A DNA stretch of 64,000 nucleotides from assembly GCA_000169355.1 (NCBI GenBank), contig AAXX01000001.1:1054001-1118000 (forward strand), read 5' to 3'. The stretch's first letter is position 1; every line of letters begins with the position of its first letter. A program made the translations under genes and the position numbers. This DNA is from Flavobacteria bacterium BAL38 (GTDB taxonomy: Bacteria > Bacteroidota > Bacteroidia > Flavobacteriales > Flavobacteriaceae). The notes below the pieces were generated by a model, which saw only the letters and a program-made list of their open reading frames with translations, did no database searches and was not told where the DNA came from. This document shows positions 32,205 through 41,186 of the stretch, in pieces.

Positions 32205-32744
32205 TTACTTTTTGGATGTAAATTTTGCATTACTCTCCATTACTGTACCACATTGTTTACAGGTTCTTTTTTCTTCTGAACTATAGAACGTATTAAAATG
32301 AGGAAGAAAGTCTTTTTCTATGTCGTGTAACTCGAAATACACTTCGTGCAATTTATGATTGCAATTGTCGCAAAACCAAAGTAATCCATCATTAAAACCT
32401 TTACCTTCTCTTTTTCTTTCTATAACTAATCCTATAGATCCGGCAGTTCTAGAAGGAGAATGTGGCACTTTAGCAGGATGTAAATACATGTCGCCTGCCG
32501 AAAGTTTCATGGCTTTCTTTTTACCTTCTTCTTGGATGTAAACTGTGATTTCACCTTCTAATTGGTAAAACAATTCTTCGGTTTCGTTGTAGTGATAATC
32601 TTTTCGAGCATTGGGTCCACCCACAATCATTACAATGTAATCTTCCGATTCCACATATAAATTCTTATTACTAACGGGCGGTTTCAATAATTCTCTGTTT
32701 TCCTGAATCCACTTTTGTAAATTAAAAGGTTTGCCTATTGCCAT
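32205..32744 (-). CDS. nbaC: 3-hydroxyanthranilate 3,4-dioxygenase
   Basis: This iron-dependent cupin dioxygenase opens 3-hydroxyanthranilate to aminocarboxymuconate semialdehyde in the kynurenine route, which leads to quinolinate and NAD or to tryptophan breakdown. The 179-residue length is typical of bacterial enzymes. Iron ligands are in DYHYNETEELFYQLEG (His and Glu) and in YLHPAKVPHSP (His). The C-terminal metal site has paired CxxC motifs, CDNC and CKQC, as in the two-iron bacterial enzymes. No other kynurenine-pathway gene is in the window. Confidence 0.94.
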   Translation of the reverse strand: MAIGKPFNLQKWIQENRELLKPPVSNKNLYVESEDYIVMIVGGPNARKDYHYNETEELFYQLEGEITVYIQEEGKKKAMKLSAGDMYLHPAKVPHSPSRTAGSIGLVIERKREGKGFNDGLLWFCDNCNHKLHEVYFELHDIEKDFLPHFNTFYSSEEKRTCKQCGTVMESNAKFTSKK

Positions 32745-32783
32745 CTTTTTTGCATTTAAAATGTAAAGTTACTAAAAAGAAAA

Positions 32784-32818
32784 AAGGTTAGCTGTACTTT
32801 TTATTACAAACTAACCTT
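32784..32818 (-). terminator. Intrinsic terminator of the endonuclease gene
   Basis: AAGGTTAG (32784-32791) pairs with CTAACCTT (32811-32818). On the minus strand the stem is followed by TTTTTCTTTTT. Confidence 0.75.
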
Positions 32819-32838
32819 ATTAAATTTTTAAGAAAAAA

Positions 32839-33954
32839 CTACTTTACTTCTTTTAACAAATAAATATATACAGGAAAGTGATCGGAAAATCCTGGAACTC
32901 CATTTTGATTTCGTAATGGATATCCTTTATACTGACCTGTTTTTTGAATCAGGAAAGGCTTGTTATAAATACCTGCTTTCCAATATTTAAAAGTGCTATA
33001 ATCGTTTTTATCTGCTGGTATGAATTGTTGACTTACCATAATTTGATCAAAAATATCACCTGAGTCTCTATAAAATAAAGAAGAATGTCCGTCTTTCGCC
33101 ATTTGCTCAAAAGGGTTGTAAACATCTCTTGGTTCTTTTAATTCTGATTTATTTAATTTTGCACCAATACCTTGCTTTACACTTTTGTTATAGGCACCAT
33201 CATTTAAATCTCCCATGGTAATAAACTTCGCATTAGGGTTTATCTTAATAAGAGAATCCATTATTTTTCTATTTAATCTTCCAGCGGCTTCTCTAAATGG
33301 GCTACTTTTTTTCTCTCCTCCTGAACGAGAAGGCCAGTGATTTACAATGATATTAATTTCTTCTCCATCTAACAAACCTGTTACTAAAAGCTGGTCACGA
33401 GTATAAATTCGTTTAGTTTTTGCATCAACACTTCCTTTATCATCAGTTTCATCGTCAGATTTTTTATCTTTTTTGTCTGCTGAAGTTTCGTTATCATAAA
33501 TATACAAAGGAACATTAATATAACTTGTAGGCTGAAAATGTTTTTCTTGATATAAAAACCCAACATCAATTCCTCTTTTATCGGGAGAATCGAAGTGAAC
33601 AATTTTATACCCTTTATCAATAAGTCTAGGCTGTTTTACTAAATCTTCAAGAACTCTTCGGTTTTCAATCTCACAAGCTCCAATTATTACTGGAGAATTT
33701 TTTTGATTTTCGCTAGTTCCTAATTCAACTAGTACCCTACTTAAGTTATCTAATTTCTTTTTGTAATTTTTAGATGTCCACCCTTTAACAGGAGTATATT
33801 CTTCATCATACGTATCTGGATCGTTAATTGTGTCAAATAAATTTTCAAAGTTATAAAATGCTACAGTATGCACTTTAAATTTTTTATCCTGTGAAAAAGC
33901 ACTATTTACTGACAAAATCACTATAAATCCAGCCAAAAGGTGTTTAATTTTCAT
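32839..33954 (-). CDS. Secreted endonuclease/exonuclease/phosphatase-family enzyme
   Basis: This 371-residue protein has a signal peptide (MKIKHLLAGFIVILSVNSAFS) and the EEP fold. Motifs in order: VAFYNFENLFDTINDPDT, GACEIENRRVLEDL (metal Glu), NIIVNHWPSRSGGEKKSS, MGDLNDGAYNKSV (metal Asp-Asn), and the closing PGFSDHFPVYIYL (Asp-His). The family includes secreted DNases and phosphodiesterases. It is divergent from the TonB receptor gene, with promoter boxes only 20 nt apart. I infer extracellular nucleic-acid or phosphoester breakdown. Confidence 0.88.
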   Translation of the reverse strand: MKIKHLLAGFIVILSVNSAFSQDKKFKVHTVAFYNFENLFDTINDPDTYDEEYTPVKGWTSKNYKKKLDNLSRVLVELGTSENQKNSPVIIGACEIENRRVLEDLVKQPRLIDKGYKIVHFDSPDKRGIDVGFLYQEKHFQPTSYINVPLYIYDNETSADKKDKKSDDETDDKGSVDAKTKRIYTRDQLLVTGLLDGEEINIIVNHWPSRSGGEKKSSPFREAAGRLNRKIMDSLIKINPNAKFITMGDLNDGAYNKSVKQGIGAKLNKSELKEPRDVYNPFEQMAKDGHSSLFYRDSGDIFDQIMVSQQFIPADKNDYSTFKYWKAGIYNKPFLIQKTGQYKGYPLRNQNGVPGFSDHFPVYIYLLKEVK

Positions 33955-33999
33955 AAATTAAATGTTATATTAATATCAAGTTTATTACAAATTGGGTGC

Positions 34000-34007
34000 C
34001 AAAGGTA
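34000..34007 (-). promoter_or_regulatory. Leftward -7 promoter box (endonuclease)
   Basis: The minus strand reads TACCTTTG, 45 nt upstream of the endonuclease start. It is back-to-back with the rightward box at 34028. Confidence 0.65.
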
Positions 34008-34027
34008 AATAATATTATTAAAAGTTA

Positions 34028-34035
34028 TACATTTG
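34028..34035 (+). promoter_or_regulatory. Rightward -7 promoter box (TonB receptor)
   Basis: TACATTTG lies 58 nt before the receptor ATG. The leader after it contains an inverted repeat, GTTAAG (34040-34045) and CTTAAC (about 34057-34062). That pair could be a regulator site or a weak hairpin. Confidence 0.65.
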
Positions 34036-34093
34036 CAGGCTGTTAAGTTTTTAACCACTTAACGTTAAATAAGTATTAATAATAATATTCTTT

Positions 34094-36862
34094 ATGAAAA
34101 AACTTGTATTAAGTACTTTACTAGTACTGCAAGCCGTTTTTGTTTTTGCACAGCAGAGTCCAGCCTTAAAAGGTAAGGTTATCGATTCTAAAAGTCAAAA
34201 ACCTTTACAAAATGTTGTGGCAACAATTCAAAGCACCAACCAATCTGCTTTAACTGATTTTGATGGAAATTTCAAATTTGAAACACTACCTGAGGGAGAA
34301 CAAGTTTTAGTGATTAAAACAGGAGGTTATCTTCAACAAACATTTGTTTTAGAGCCAACTTTAGGGGAAGCTTTAGATTTAGGTGTTGTTGTTTTAGAGG
34401 AAGATATTACTTCAGAACAACAATTAAGTTTAGTAACCATTACTGAAAATGATTTAGGTGACGACAACAGTGGTTCAGAAAGTACTTCTGGACTGTTACA
34501 GGCAACTAGAGATGTTTATCAACAAGCTGCTGCCTTTAATTGGGGTTTAGCTCGTTTTAGAATTAGAGGTTTAGATAATGAATATGGAGTTACCATGATT
34601 AATGGTATTTCTATGAATAAATTGTATGATGGTAGACCACAATGGAGTAACTGGGGTGGTTTAAATGATGCAACAAGAAATCAAGAATTTACAATGGGTT
34701 CTGGACCATCAGATTATACATTTGGTAGTGCATTAGGAACTCAAGAAATAAACACAAGAGCTTCTTTTTATCGTCCAGGATCTAGAATTTCGATGTCTGG
34801 AACGAACACAAATTACAGCTGGAGAACAATGGGAACTCATGCTTCTGGAATGAATAAAGACGGATGGGCATTTGTGGTTTCTGCTTCAAGAAGATGGGCA
34901 CAAGAAGGTTACTTTGAAGGTACTGATTATGCTGCTAACTCATTATTTGCTAGTGTTGAGAAAAAAATTAATGACAAACACAGTTTAAATTTAACTGCTG
35001 TTTACGCTCAAAATAGTAGAGGAAAATCGTCTCCAAATACGCAAGAAGTAAATGATTTAATGGGAATCAAATACAATTCATATTGGGGATGGCAAAATGG
35101 GAAAAAACGTAATTCAAGAGATAAAGACGTTGAAGAACCAATTGCAATGTTATCTCACTATTGGAAAATTACTGAAAGAACTACATTAAATACAAATGTT
35201 GCTTTTCAAACAGGTTCAATTGGAAACTCTAGATTAGATTTCCAATTAGGTAACAATCCAGATCCAACATATTACAAAAATTTACCAAGTTACTACAATA
35301 ACTTAGGAGATGCTGCTGGTGCTGCATCTGCTGAAACGTATTTCTTAAATAACAGTCAGATCAATTGGAATGCTATGTATATAGCTAATCAAAATAGTGC
35401 TTTTCCTGGTAGAAGTGTTTATGTATTATACGAAGACAGAACAGATGATAACCAATTAAGTGCTAACAGTATTTTAAATTCAAGTATTTCTGAAAACATT
35501 AGTTTAACTGCTGGAGCAAATTTCAGAAAGCTTCGTTCTCACAATCATCAAAACCTATTAGATTTAATGGGTGGTCAATATTTTCTTGACATCGATCCTT
35601 TTTATTCAGGAAATGCTAGTCAATCAGATTTAAATAACCCGAACAGACAAATAGGAGAAAATGAAACTTATGGGTATAATTATTTATTACACGCATTAAC
35701 TTTTGATGGGTTTACGCAGTTTAAATTCACCTATGATAAAGCTGATTTTTATTTAGCACAATCGTTCTCTAGAACAGAATATCAAAGAGAAGGTTTGTAT
35801 AGAAACGGAATATATGCAGATAATTCTTTTGGAAAAGGAGAAAGCGTTACTTTCGAAAACTTTGGTTTTAAAGGAGGATTAACTTATAAATTAAACGGAA
35901 GAAATTATTTAGATTTCAACGGTTTATACCAAACAAAAGCTCCTAGTTTAAGAAGTACTTTTTCAAATGCAAGATTAAATAATGCTATTACTCCAGATTT
36001 GGAAAGCGAAAGCATCACAAGTGCTGATGCAAGTTATATCTTAAGAGCGCCTAAATTTAAAGCACGTTTAACAGGTTTTTACTCTAAAGTACAAAATGCA
36101 ACCGAAATATCTTTCTTCTATGGAGAAGGAATTGGAAGTGATACTGGTGGAGACGAAGACACTTTTGTAAGTGAAATAGTTACTGGAATTCAAAAACAAA
36201 ATATGGGTGCAGAACTTGGTTTAGAATATCAAATTACTTCAACTATTAAAGCAACTGTTGCTGCTTCTTATGGTCAGTATATTTATTCTGATAATGCAAA
36301 ATTAAAAACAAATGATGACGCATTAGCAGCTACTGGAAATAACTCTTTAACTGATTTTGGAACAGTATATATTAAAAACTATCACCAACCAGGTATGCCA
36401 CAAACGGCAGCATCATTTGGTTTAGAGTATCGTGACCCTCATTTTTGGTGGATTGGTGCTAATGTGAATTATTTAGCTAATAGTTACATTGATGTTGCTA
36501 GCATCTTAAGAACTGACAATTTTAGTATTGATGGAGCAACTGGAGACAATTACTCTGGCGCTACTCCTGAAACAGTAAGAGATATTTTAAAACAAGAAAA
36601 ATTTGATAGCTTTACATTAGTTAACTTAACGGGAGGGAAATCTTGGAGAATTAGTAAAGCAAATCGTAATACAGTTGGTTTCTTTGCTTCTGTAAACAAT
36701 GTTTTTGATATTACATACAAAACAGGTGGTTTTGAACAATCTAGAAAAGCAACTTTCCCAGATTTACAAGCCGATCAAGCTAATGGAACACCTTCTTTTG
36801 GATCTAAATATTTTTACGGGTACGGAAGAACATTCTTTGTTAACTTCTACATAAACTTCTAA
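34094..36862 (+). CDS. TonB-dependent outer-membrane receptor with carboxypeptidase-like N-domain
   Basis: This 922-residue protein has a signal peptide (MKKLVLSTLLVLQAVFVFAQ), a carboxypeptidase-regulatory-like domain (residues 24-105: LKGKVIDSKSQKPLQNVVATI, LTDFDGNFKFETLPEG), a plug domain (about 125-240, with FRIRGLDNEYGVTMINGISM) and a long beta-barrel ending in the C-terminal aromatic strand TFFVNFYINF. It is shorter than typical SusC proteins, and no SusD follows; two small lipoproteins do. The promoter is divergent from the secreted endonuclease gene. I infer import of a ligand released by that enzyme. Confidence 0.9.
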   Translation: MKKLVLSTLLVLQAVFVFAQQSPALKGKVIDSKSQKPLQNVVATIQSTNQSALTDFDGNFKFETLPEGEQVLVIKTGGYLQQTFVLEPTLGEALDLGVVVLEEDITSEQQLSLVTITENDLGDDNSGSESTSGLLQATRDVYQQAAAFNWGLARFRIRGLDNEYGVTMINGISMNKLYDGRPQWSNWGGLNDATRNQEFTMGSGPSDYTFGSALGTQEINTRASFYRPGSRISMSGTNTNYSWRTMGTHASGMNKDGWAFVVSASRRWAQEGYFEGTDYAANSLFASVEKKINDKHSLNLTAVYAQNSRGKSSPNTQEVNDLMGIKYNSYWGWQNGKKRNSRDKDVEEPIAMLSHYWKITERTTLNTNVAFQTGSIGNSRLDFQLGNNPDPTYYKNLPSYYNNLGDAAGAASAETYFLNNSQINWNAMYIANQNSAFPGRSVYVLYEDRTDDNQLSANSILNSSISENISLTAGANFRKLRSHNHQNLLDLMGGQYFLDIDPFYSGNASQSDLNNPNRQIGENETYGYNYLLHALTFDGFTQFKFTYDKADFYLAQSFSRTEYQREGLYRNGIYADNSFGKGESVTFENFGFKGGLTYKLNGRNYLDFNGLYQTKAPSLRSTFSNARLNNAITPDLESESITSADASYILRAPKFKARLTGFYSKVQNATEISFFYGEGIGSDTGGDEDTFVSEIVTGIQKQNMGAELGLEYQITSTIKATVAASYGQYIYSDNAKLKTNDDALAATGNNSLTDFGTVYIKNYHQPGMPQTAASFGLEYRDPHFWWIGANVNYLANSYIDVASILRTDNFSIDGATGDNYSGATPETVRDILKQEKFDSFTLVNLTGGKSWRISKANRNTVGFFASVNNVFDITYKTGGFEQSRKATFPDLQADQANGTPSFGSKYFYGYGRTFFVNFYINF

Positions 36863-36872
36863 AAAAAATACT

Positions 36873-37508
36873 ATGAAAATAAAATTTTTAAAAACAATGT
36901 TCTTGTTAGCACTTTCATCAAGTGTTTTAACAAGTTGTGTAGGAGATGATGATTATGTAATTCCTACTGTATATACTTATGCTTTTAACGAAGGATTTGA
37001 AACTTCTACAACTGGAAGTGGTTCAGTTGAAGTGCCAATTACTTTGGAAGGATGGGTAAACTATAATGGATCAACATCAACTCCAGCATCAGTTCGCTTA
37101 TGGCATGCTAGAACATTTAGCAACAACATTTACGCGGAATTTTCTTCGTTTTATTCTGTAACAGGTACAAATGATGTAGCTTGGTTAATTACTCCAGAAC
37201 TAGATTTAACAGCTACAACAGGTGAAGTTTTATCTTTTACAACAAAAACAAGATTTGCAAATGGATATCCTTTAACGGTTTTAATTTCAACTGATTATGA
37301 TGGAACAACTGGTGGAATTGCAACTGCAACATGGGCTCCTCTAGTGTTTACTGCACCAACAGTAAATGATGTTTTTGTAAGTAGTGGAAATATTGACCTT
37401 AGTTCTTATGAAAGCGATAATGTAAGAATTGCATTCAAATATACTGGAAGTAAAGCGGGTGTTACAACTACTTTACAATTAGACAATGTTAAGATCACTA
37501 AAAACTAA
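36873..37508 (+). CDS. Choice-of-anchor-J lipoprotein
   Basis: This 211-residue protein has a lipoprotein signal peptide (LLALSSSVLTSCVGDDD). The body is a jelly-roll-like beta domain of the choice-of-anchor-J type: YAFNEGFETSTTGSGSVEVPITLEGWVNYNG, VAWLITPELDLTATTGEVLSF and NVRIAFKYTGSKAGVTTTLQLDNVKITKN. It follows the TonB receptor by 10 nt and has the SCVGDDD acidic start typical of surface-exposed Bacteroidota lipoproteins. I infer a surface ligand-binding partner of the receptor. Confidence 0.8.
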   Translation: MKIKFLKTMFLLALSSSVLTSCVGDDDYVIPTVYTYAFNEGFETSTTGSGSVEVPITLEGWVNYNGSTSTPASVRLWHARTFSNNIYAEFSSFYSVTGTNDVAWLITPELDLTATTGEVLSFTTKTRFANGYPLTVLISTDYDGTTGGIATATWAPLVFTAPTVNDVFVSSGNIDLSSYESDNVRIAFKYTGSKAGVTTTLQLDNVKITKN

Positions 37509-37514
37509 ATAGCT

Positions 37515-38888
37515 ATGAAAAATTTAAAATTAGTATTAACAACAGCTGTTTTTGCAACCTTATTGAGTTGTGTTAATGGCGATGATTATGGTACACCAAA
37601 TTTATCAAATGATTGTGTAACCATTGCAAAAACAAAAGAAGTTTCAGATATAACTAATATTTCAACTTCAGCAACAGTTCAATATACAACAGACGAGAAT
37701 TTAACTGATTATATTGAAGCTTATGTAACTTCAAGTGATGAAGGCGGAAACTTTTATAAATCAATTTCAATGATGTCATTAGATGGATTGAAAGGATTTA
37801 GTATGCCAGTTGATAATTATAACTTATACACTGAGTTTGAACCAGGAAGAAAAGTTACAATCAAACTAGATAAAAACAGATTTTATAATAAACAACATGG
37901 TTCAACAATTATAGGTTCATCTTACAATGGTGGTGTTGGTAGAGTTTCTGGCGTTGAATATAAAGATGTTATTTTAAGATCTTGTGAAAATGTAAATGAA
38001 AACGATATTGTAAAAGACTTAACTATAGCAGCTGCAAAAAACGATCAATATTTAAATATGCTAATCGAATTTGATGCAGTTCAGTTTACTGATGCTTCAT
38101 TAGGTAAAAAATATTATGATGTTTCTTTAAATAGTATTGGTGGTGCAACAAATCATGAAATCACTGATGAATTTGGTAACAAAGTTATTGTTAGGGTTAG
38201 TGAATTTGCAAATTTTGCTTCAAATTCAGTTCCATCATTTAATGGAAAAGTTAGAGGTGTAATGACGAAATACAATAGTGATTACCAATTTATGATTAGA
38301 ACTATAAATGATGTAAACTTAACTAACACTAGATTAGATATCGATTTAAATCCACCAATTGGTGGTTCTGCAATTGTTTACGATGCAACTTTAAACGAGC
38401 CTTTTACATCTTATACAACTACTAACCAACAAATATTTCCTAAATACATTAATGATGCAGCAGTAGGTAGTAGATATTGGCAAAGAAAAACTTTTGGAGG
38501 TAATACTTACATTCAAATGTCTTCTTTTGGTGGAACTCCAGAAGCTAATCGTACTTTATTTATTGTTCCTGTTAACATGACAGCAGCTAGTACTTTTTCA
38601 TTTAAAACTTTATCTGGTTATGATAATGGTTCTGTATTAAAAGTTTATTACTCAACAGATTATGTTCCAGGTAGTCAAATTAGTACTGCTACTTTAGTAA
38701 ATATAACATCTAGTTTTACAATTCCTTCTGGACCTTCAAGTGCTTATGCTTCAAGTTTTACTTCTAGTGGTGTGTATAATATTCCTGCTGGAATTACCGG
38801 AAATGGTTTTTTCATTTTTGAATATGTAGGAAATGGTTCTGGTGGACCAACAACTACTATGCAAATAGATGATATTGTAATTAACTAA
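37515..38888 (+). CDS. DUF5689 plus choice-of-anchor-J surface lipoprotein
   Basis: This 457-residue lipoprotein (TAVFATLLSCVNGDDYG) has an N-terminal DUF5689 domain (about residues 35-270: DYIEAYVTSSDEGGNFYKSISM, GRKVTIKLDKNRFYNKQHG), then a choice-of-anchor-J beta domain like that of the preceding gene (LNEPFTSYTTTNQQIFPKYIN, GGPTTTMQIDDIVIN). DUF5689 proteins often contain OB-like folds related to nucleic-acid-binding or nuclease-associated domains, so a role in binding nucleic acid at the surface is possible. It is the last gene of the receptor operon and is followed by a terminator. Confidence 0.78.
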   Translation: MKNLKLVLTTAVFATLLSCVNGDDYGTPNLSNDCVTIAKTKEVSDITNISTSATVQYTTDENLTDYIEAYVTSSDEGGNFYKSISMMSLDGLKGFSMPVDNYNLYTEFEPGRKVTIKLDKNRFYNKQHGSTIIGSSYNGGVGRVSGVEYKDVILRSCENVNENDIVKDLTIAAAKNDQYLNMLIEFDAVQFTDASLGKKYYDVSLNSIGGATNHEITDEFGNKVIVRVSEFANFASNSVPSFNGKVRGVMTKYNSDYQFMIRTINDVNLTNTRLDIDLNPPIGGSAIVYDATLNEPFTSYTTTNQQIFPKYINDAAVGSRYWQRKTFGGNTYIQMSSFGGTPEANRTLFIVPVNMTAASTFSFKTLSGYDNGSVLKVYYSTDYVPGSQISTATLVNITSSFTIPSGPSSAYASSFTSSGVYNIPAGITGNGFFIFEYVGNGSGGPTTTMQIDDIVIN

Positions 38889-38909
38889 TTACTTTTAGAT
38901 AAATAAATT

Positions 38910-38938
38910 AAAAGCACTTCAAATGAGGTGCTTTTTTT
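38910..38938 (+). terminator. Intrinsic terminator of the receptor operon
   Basis: AAAGCACTTC (38911-38920) pairs with GAGGTGCTTT with one wobble, followed by TTTTT. It separates the receptor operon from hflX. Confidence 0.85.
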
Positions 38939-38953
38939 ATACCCGCTATTTCG

Positions 38954-38961
38954 TACCTTTG
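38954..38961 (+). promoter_or_regulatory. Bacteroidota -7 promoter box upstream of hflX
   Basis: TACCTTTG matches TAnnTTTG, 18 nt before the ATG. Confidence 0.65.
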
Positions 38962-38979
38962 TAACACTAAAGAAAGATT

Positions 38980-40203
38980 ATGTTAGAGAAAGAAGTTATT
39001 GACTTTGAAAAATCAATTATAGTAGGAATTGTAACGCAAAACCAAAGCGAAGAGAAACTAAATGAATATCTTGACGAATTGGAATTTTTGACCTTTACTG
39101 CTGGTGGAACTGTTGTAAAACGTTTTTCACAAAAAATGGATAAACCTAATCCAAAGACTTTTGTAGGAACAGGAAAGCTAGAAGAAATTAAATATTATAT
39201 CAAAGATAACGACATTAAGACCGTAATATTTGATGACGAATTAACGCCTTCACAATCCAAAAATATTACCAAAGAATTAGATTGTAAAGTCTTAGACAGA
39301 ACCAATCTTATCTTAGATATTTTTGCGCAACGTGCCGAAACTTCTTATGCAAGAACGCAAGTAGAACTAGCACAATGCCAGTATTTATTACCTCGTTTAA
39401 CCGGAATGTGGACGCACTTAGAGCGTCAAAAAGGAGGAATTGGTATGCGTGGTCCTGGGGAAACCGAAATTGAAACCGACCGTCGTATTGTACGTGATAG
39501 AATCTCTTTACTAAAAGAAAAAATTAAGGTAATCGATAAACAAATGGCTACGCAACGAAGCAATCGTGGTGCTATGGTTCGTGTAGCTTTAGTAGGTTAT
39601 ACTAATGTTGGAAAATCTACTTTAATGAATGCTGTAGGTAAAAGTGATGTGTTTGTAGAAAATAAATTGTTTGCAACACTAGACACAACAGTTCGTAAAA
39701 CCGTAATTAAGAATTTACCTTTTCTTTTAAGCGACACGGTTGGATTTATTAGAAAACTTCCAACACAATTGGTTGAATCGTTTAAAAGTACGCTAGATGA
39801 AGTTAGAGAGGCTGATTTATTGCTTCATGTAGTTGATATTTCACATCCTGAATTTGAAGAACATATTGCTTCTGTAAATAAAATTTTGTTAGATATTAAA
39901 AGCGCCGATAAACCTACCATTATGGTGTTTAATAAAATAGATGCATATCATCCGGTGTATTTTGACGAAAACGATTTAAGCATTGAAAAAACAACCAAAC
40001 ATTATACTTTAGAAGAATGGCAAAACACATGGATGAGTAAATTAGGCGAAAACAACACCTTATTTATTTCGGCCACTGAAAAAGCTAATTTTGAAGAGTT
40101 TAGAGAAAAAGTATATGAAGCTGTTAGAGAAATTCATATTACAAGATTTCCTTACAACAAGTTTTTATACCCAGATTATAAAGATGCAATTGAAAACGAA
40201 TAA
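38980..40203 (+). CDS. hflX: GTPase HflX
   Basis: HflX is a ribosome-associated GTPase that splits stalled ribosomes. The 407-residue protein has the N-terminal HflX domain (GTVVKRFSQKMDKPNPKTFVGTGKLEE), a helical linker with RQKGGIGMRGPGETEIETDRR, and the G domain: G1 GYTNVGKST, G3 DTVGFIRKLPTQLVESFKST, G4 NKID. The length and motif order are standard. It has its own promoter box and a strong bidirectional terminator. Confidence 0.96.
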   Translation: MLEKEVIDFEKSIIVGIVTQNQSEEKLNEYLDELEFLTFTAGGTVVKRFSQKMDKPNPKTFVGTGKLEEIKYYIKDNDIKTVIFDDELTPSQSKNITKELDCKVLDRTNLILDIFAQRAETSYARTQVELAQCQYLLPRLTGMWTHLERQKGGIGMRGPGETEIETDRRIVRDRISLLKEKIKVIDKQMATQRSNRGAMVRVALVGYTNVGKSTLMNAVGKSDVFVENKLFATLDTTVRKTVIKNLPFLLSDTVGFIRKLPTQLVESFKSTLDEVREADLLLHVVDISHPEFEEHIASVNKILLDIKSADKPTIMVFNKIDAYHPVYFDENDLSIEKTTKHYTLEEWQNTWMSKLGENNTLFISATEKANFEEFREKVYEAVREIHITRFPYNKFLYPDYKDAIENE

Positions 40204-40232
40204 AAAAAGACCTCAATTTGAGGTCTTTTTTT
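40204..40232. terminator. Bidirectional intrinsic terminator
   Basis: AAAAGACCTCAA pairs with TTGAGGTCTTTT around 40205-40230, with A-runs and T-runs on both sides. It serves converging hflX and the DUF3078 gene. Confidence 0.9.
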
Positions 40233-40251
40233 GTATTTAAGCGGTCTTTGA

Positions 40252-41094
40252 TTAAAACGTAGCATTTACACCTAAACCGATGATTTGTTTTGTTTGAAAA
40301 CCTCTAAAAGCGTTATCATCATAAATCGTTTGAAAAGCAAAATTAGTAGATAAATATTTATTAATTTTCATTACAACGTTTAATTGATAATCTATGTCTA
40401 CATTTTGAGGATCTTCTAAATAGTTAGAATAAAAATTTAAAATATTTTCAACAGAAACATTTTCCATAATATTGAACTTATAATAACCATTAATTGCAGC
40501 TCCTAATTCATATCTTGAAGTTTTACCTTGCTCAACTCCAAAAGAAGAACCGAACTCAGTAAAATGATCATGAACAATAATTAATTTTGAAGTTGCTGGC
40601 GCAAAATTCACTTTTAAATTATCACTTTTTTTCCATAACATACCCGGTCCAAGTTGAAAATAAGCCGGAGAAAAGAAATGTGAGATTTTAACCGTTTGAG
40701 TAGCAGGATCTAAACCTGTATCCATTTGTGTTTTAAAGTTAAAAAAAGCAGAATAGAACCATTCACCAGACGCTTTTTTTCCTAATAACGAGTTTAACTC
40801 AATTCTATCATCTGTTTTTTGAGTATCTGCTCCTTTAATTTTGGTTAAACCGTAAGAAACAATCCATTTATTGTCCCAGTTCCAATCGCCATTTTTATAA
40901 TTAAAATCATAATTAAAGCCAATGTTACCAGCAAAGTTATTTTGACCACCTGCTTGCCAATTACTAAAAGAAGATTGATTTGCCAAAAAGGTAAAAACAC
41001 CTTTTCTTGTCCAATGTTTAGTAGAATCTGTTACAGTCTCTTGTGCAAAAACGCAAGAAGAAACAAATAATAGTACAAGGAAAATTTTTTTCAT
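40252..41094 (-). CDS. DUF3078 outer-membrane beta-barrel-like protein
   Basis: This 280-residue protein has a signal peptide (MKKIFLVLLFVSSCVFAQ) and the DUF3078 pattern: WTRKGVFTFLANQSSFSNWQAGGQNNFAGNIG at the start, then alternating strands (WDNKWIVSYGLTKIKG, GEWFYSAFFNFKTQMDTG, YFQLGPGMLWKKSDNLKVNFAP) and a closing IIGLGVNATF. It is probably an outer-membrane beta barrel of unknown role. It has a -7 box 26 nt upstream and shares a terminator with hflX. Confidence 0.85.
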   Translation of the reverse strand: MKKIFLVLLFVSSCVFAQETVTDSTKHWTRKGVFTFLANQSSFSNWQAGGQNNFAGNIGFNYDFNYKNGDWNWDNKWIVSYGLTKIKGADTQKTDDRIELNSLLGKKASGEWFYSAFFNFKTQMDTGLDPATQTVKISHFFSPAYFQLGPGMLWKKSDNLKVNFAPATSKLIIVHDHFTEFGSSFGVEQGKTSRYELGAAINGYYKFNIMENVSVENILNFYSNYLEDPQNVDIDYQLNVVMKINKYLSTNFAFQTIYDDNAFRGFQTKQIIGLGVNATF

Positions 41095-41119
41095 TTGTAT
41101 TTTTTTAAAATTAAAGAAG

Positions 41120-41127
41120 CAAAAGTA
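41120..41127 (-). promoter_or_regulatory. Bacteroidota -7 promoter box
   Basis: The minus strand reads TACTTTTG, matching TAnnTTTG, 26 nt upstream of the DUF3078 gene. It suggests that gene is transcribed separately from the SUF operon. Confidence 0.6.
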
Positions 41128-41186
41128 CTTATTTACTTAAAACGACCAAATTTTAAAGACCAAATACATGATTTAAACGATATAAC

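Noticed and set aside
34094..38888. SusC/SusD polysaccharide utilisation locus
   Set aside because: The receptor is followed by anchor-J and DUF5689 lipoproteins, not by SusD, and no glycoside hydrolase is adjacent.
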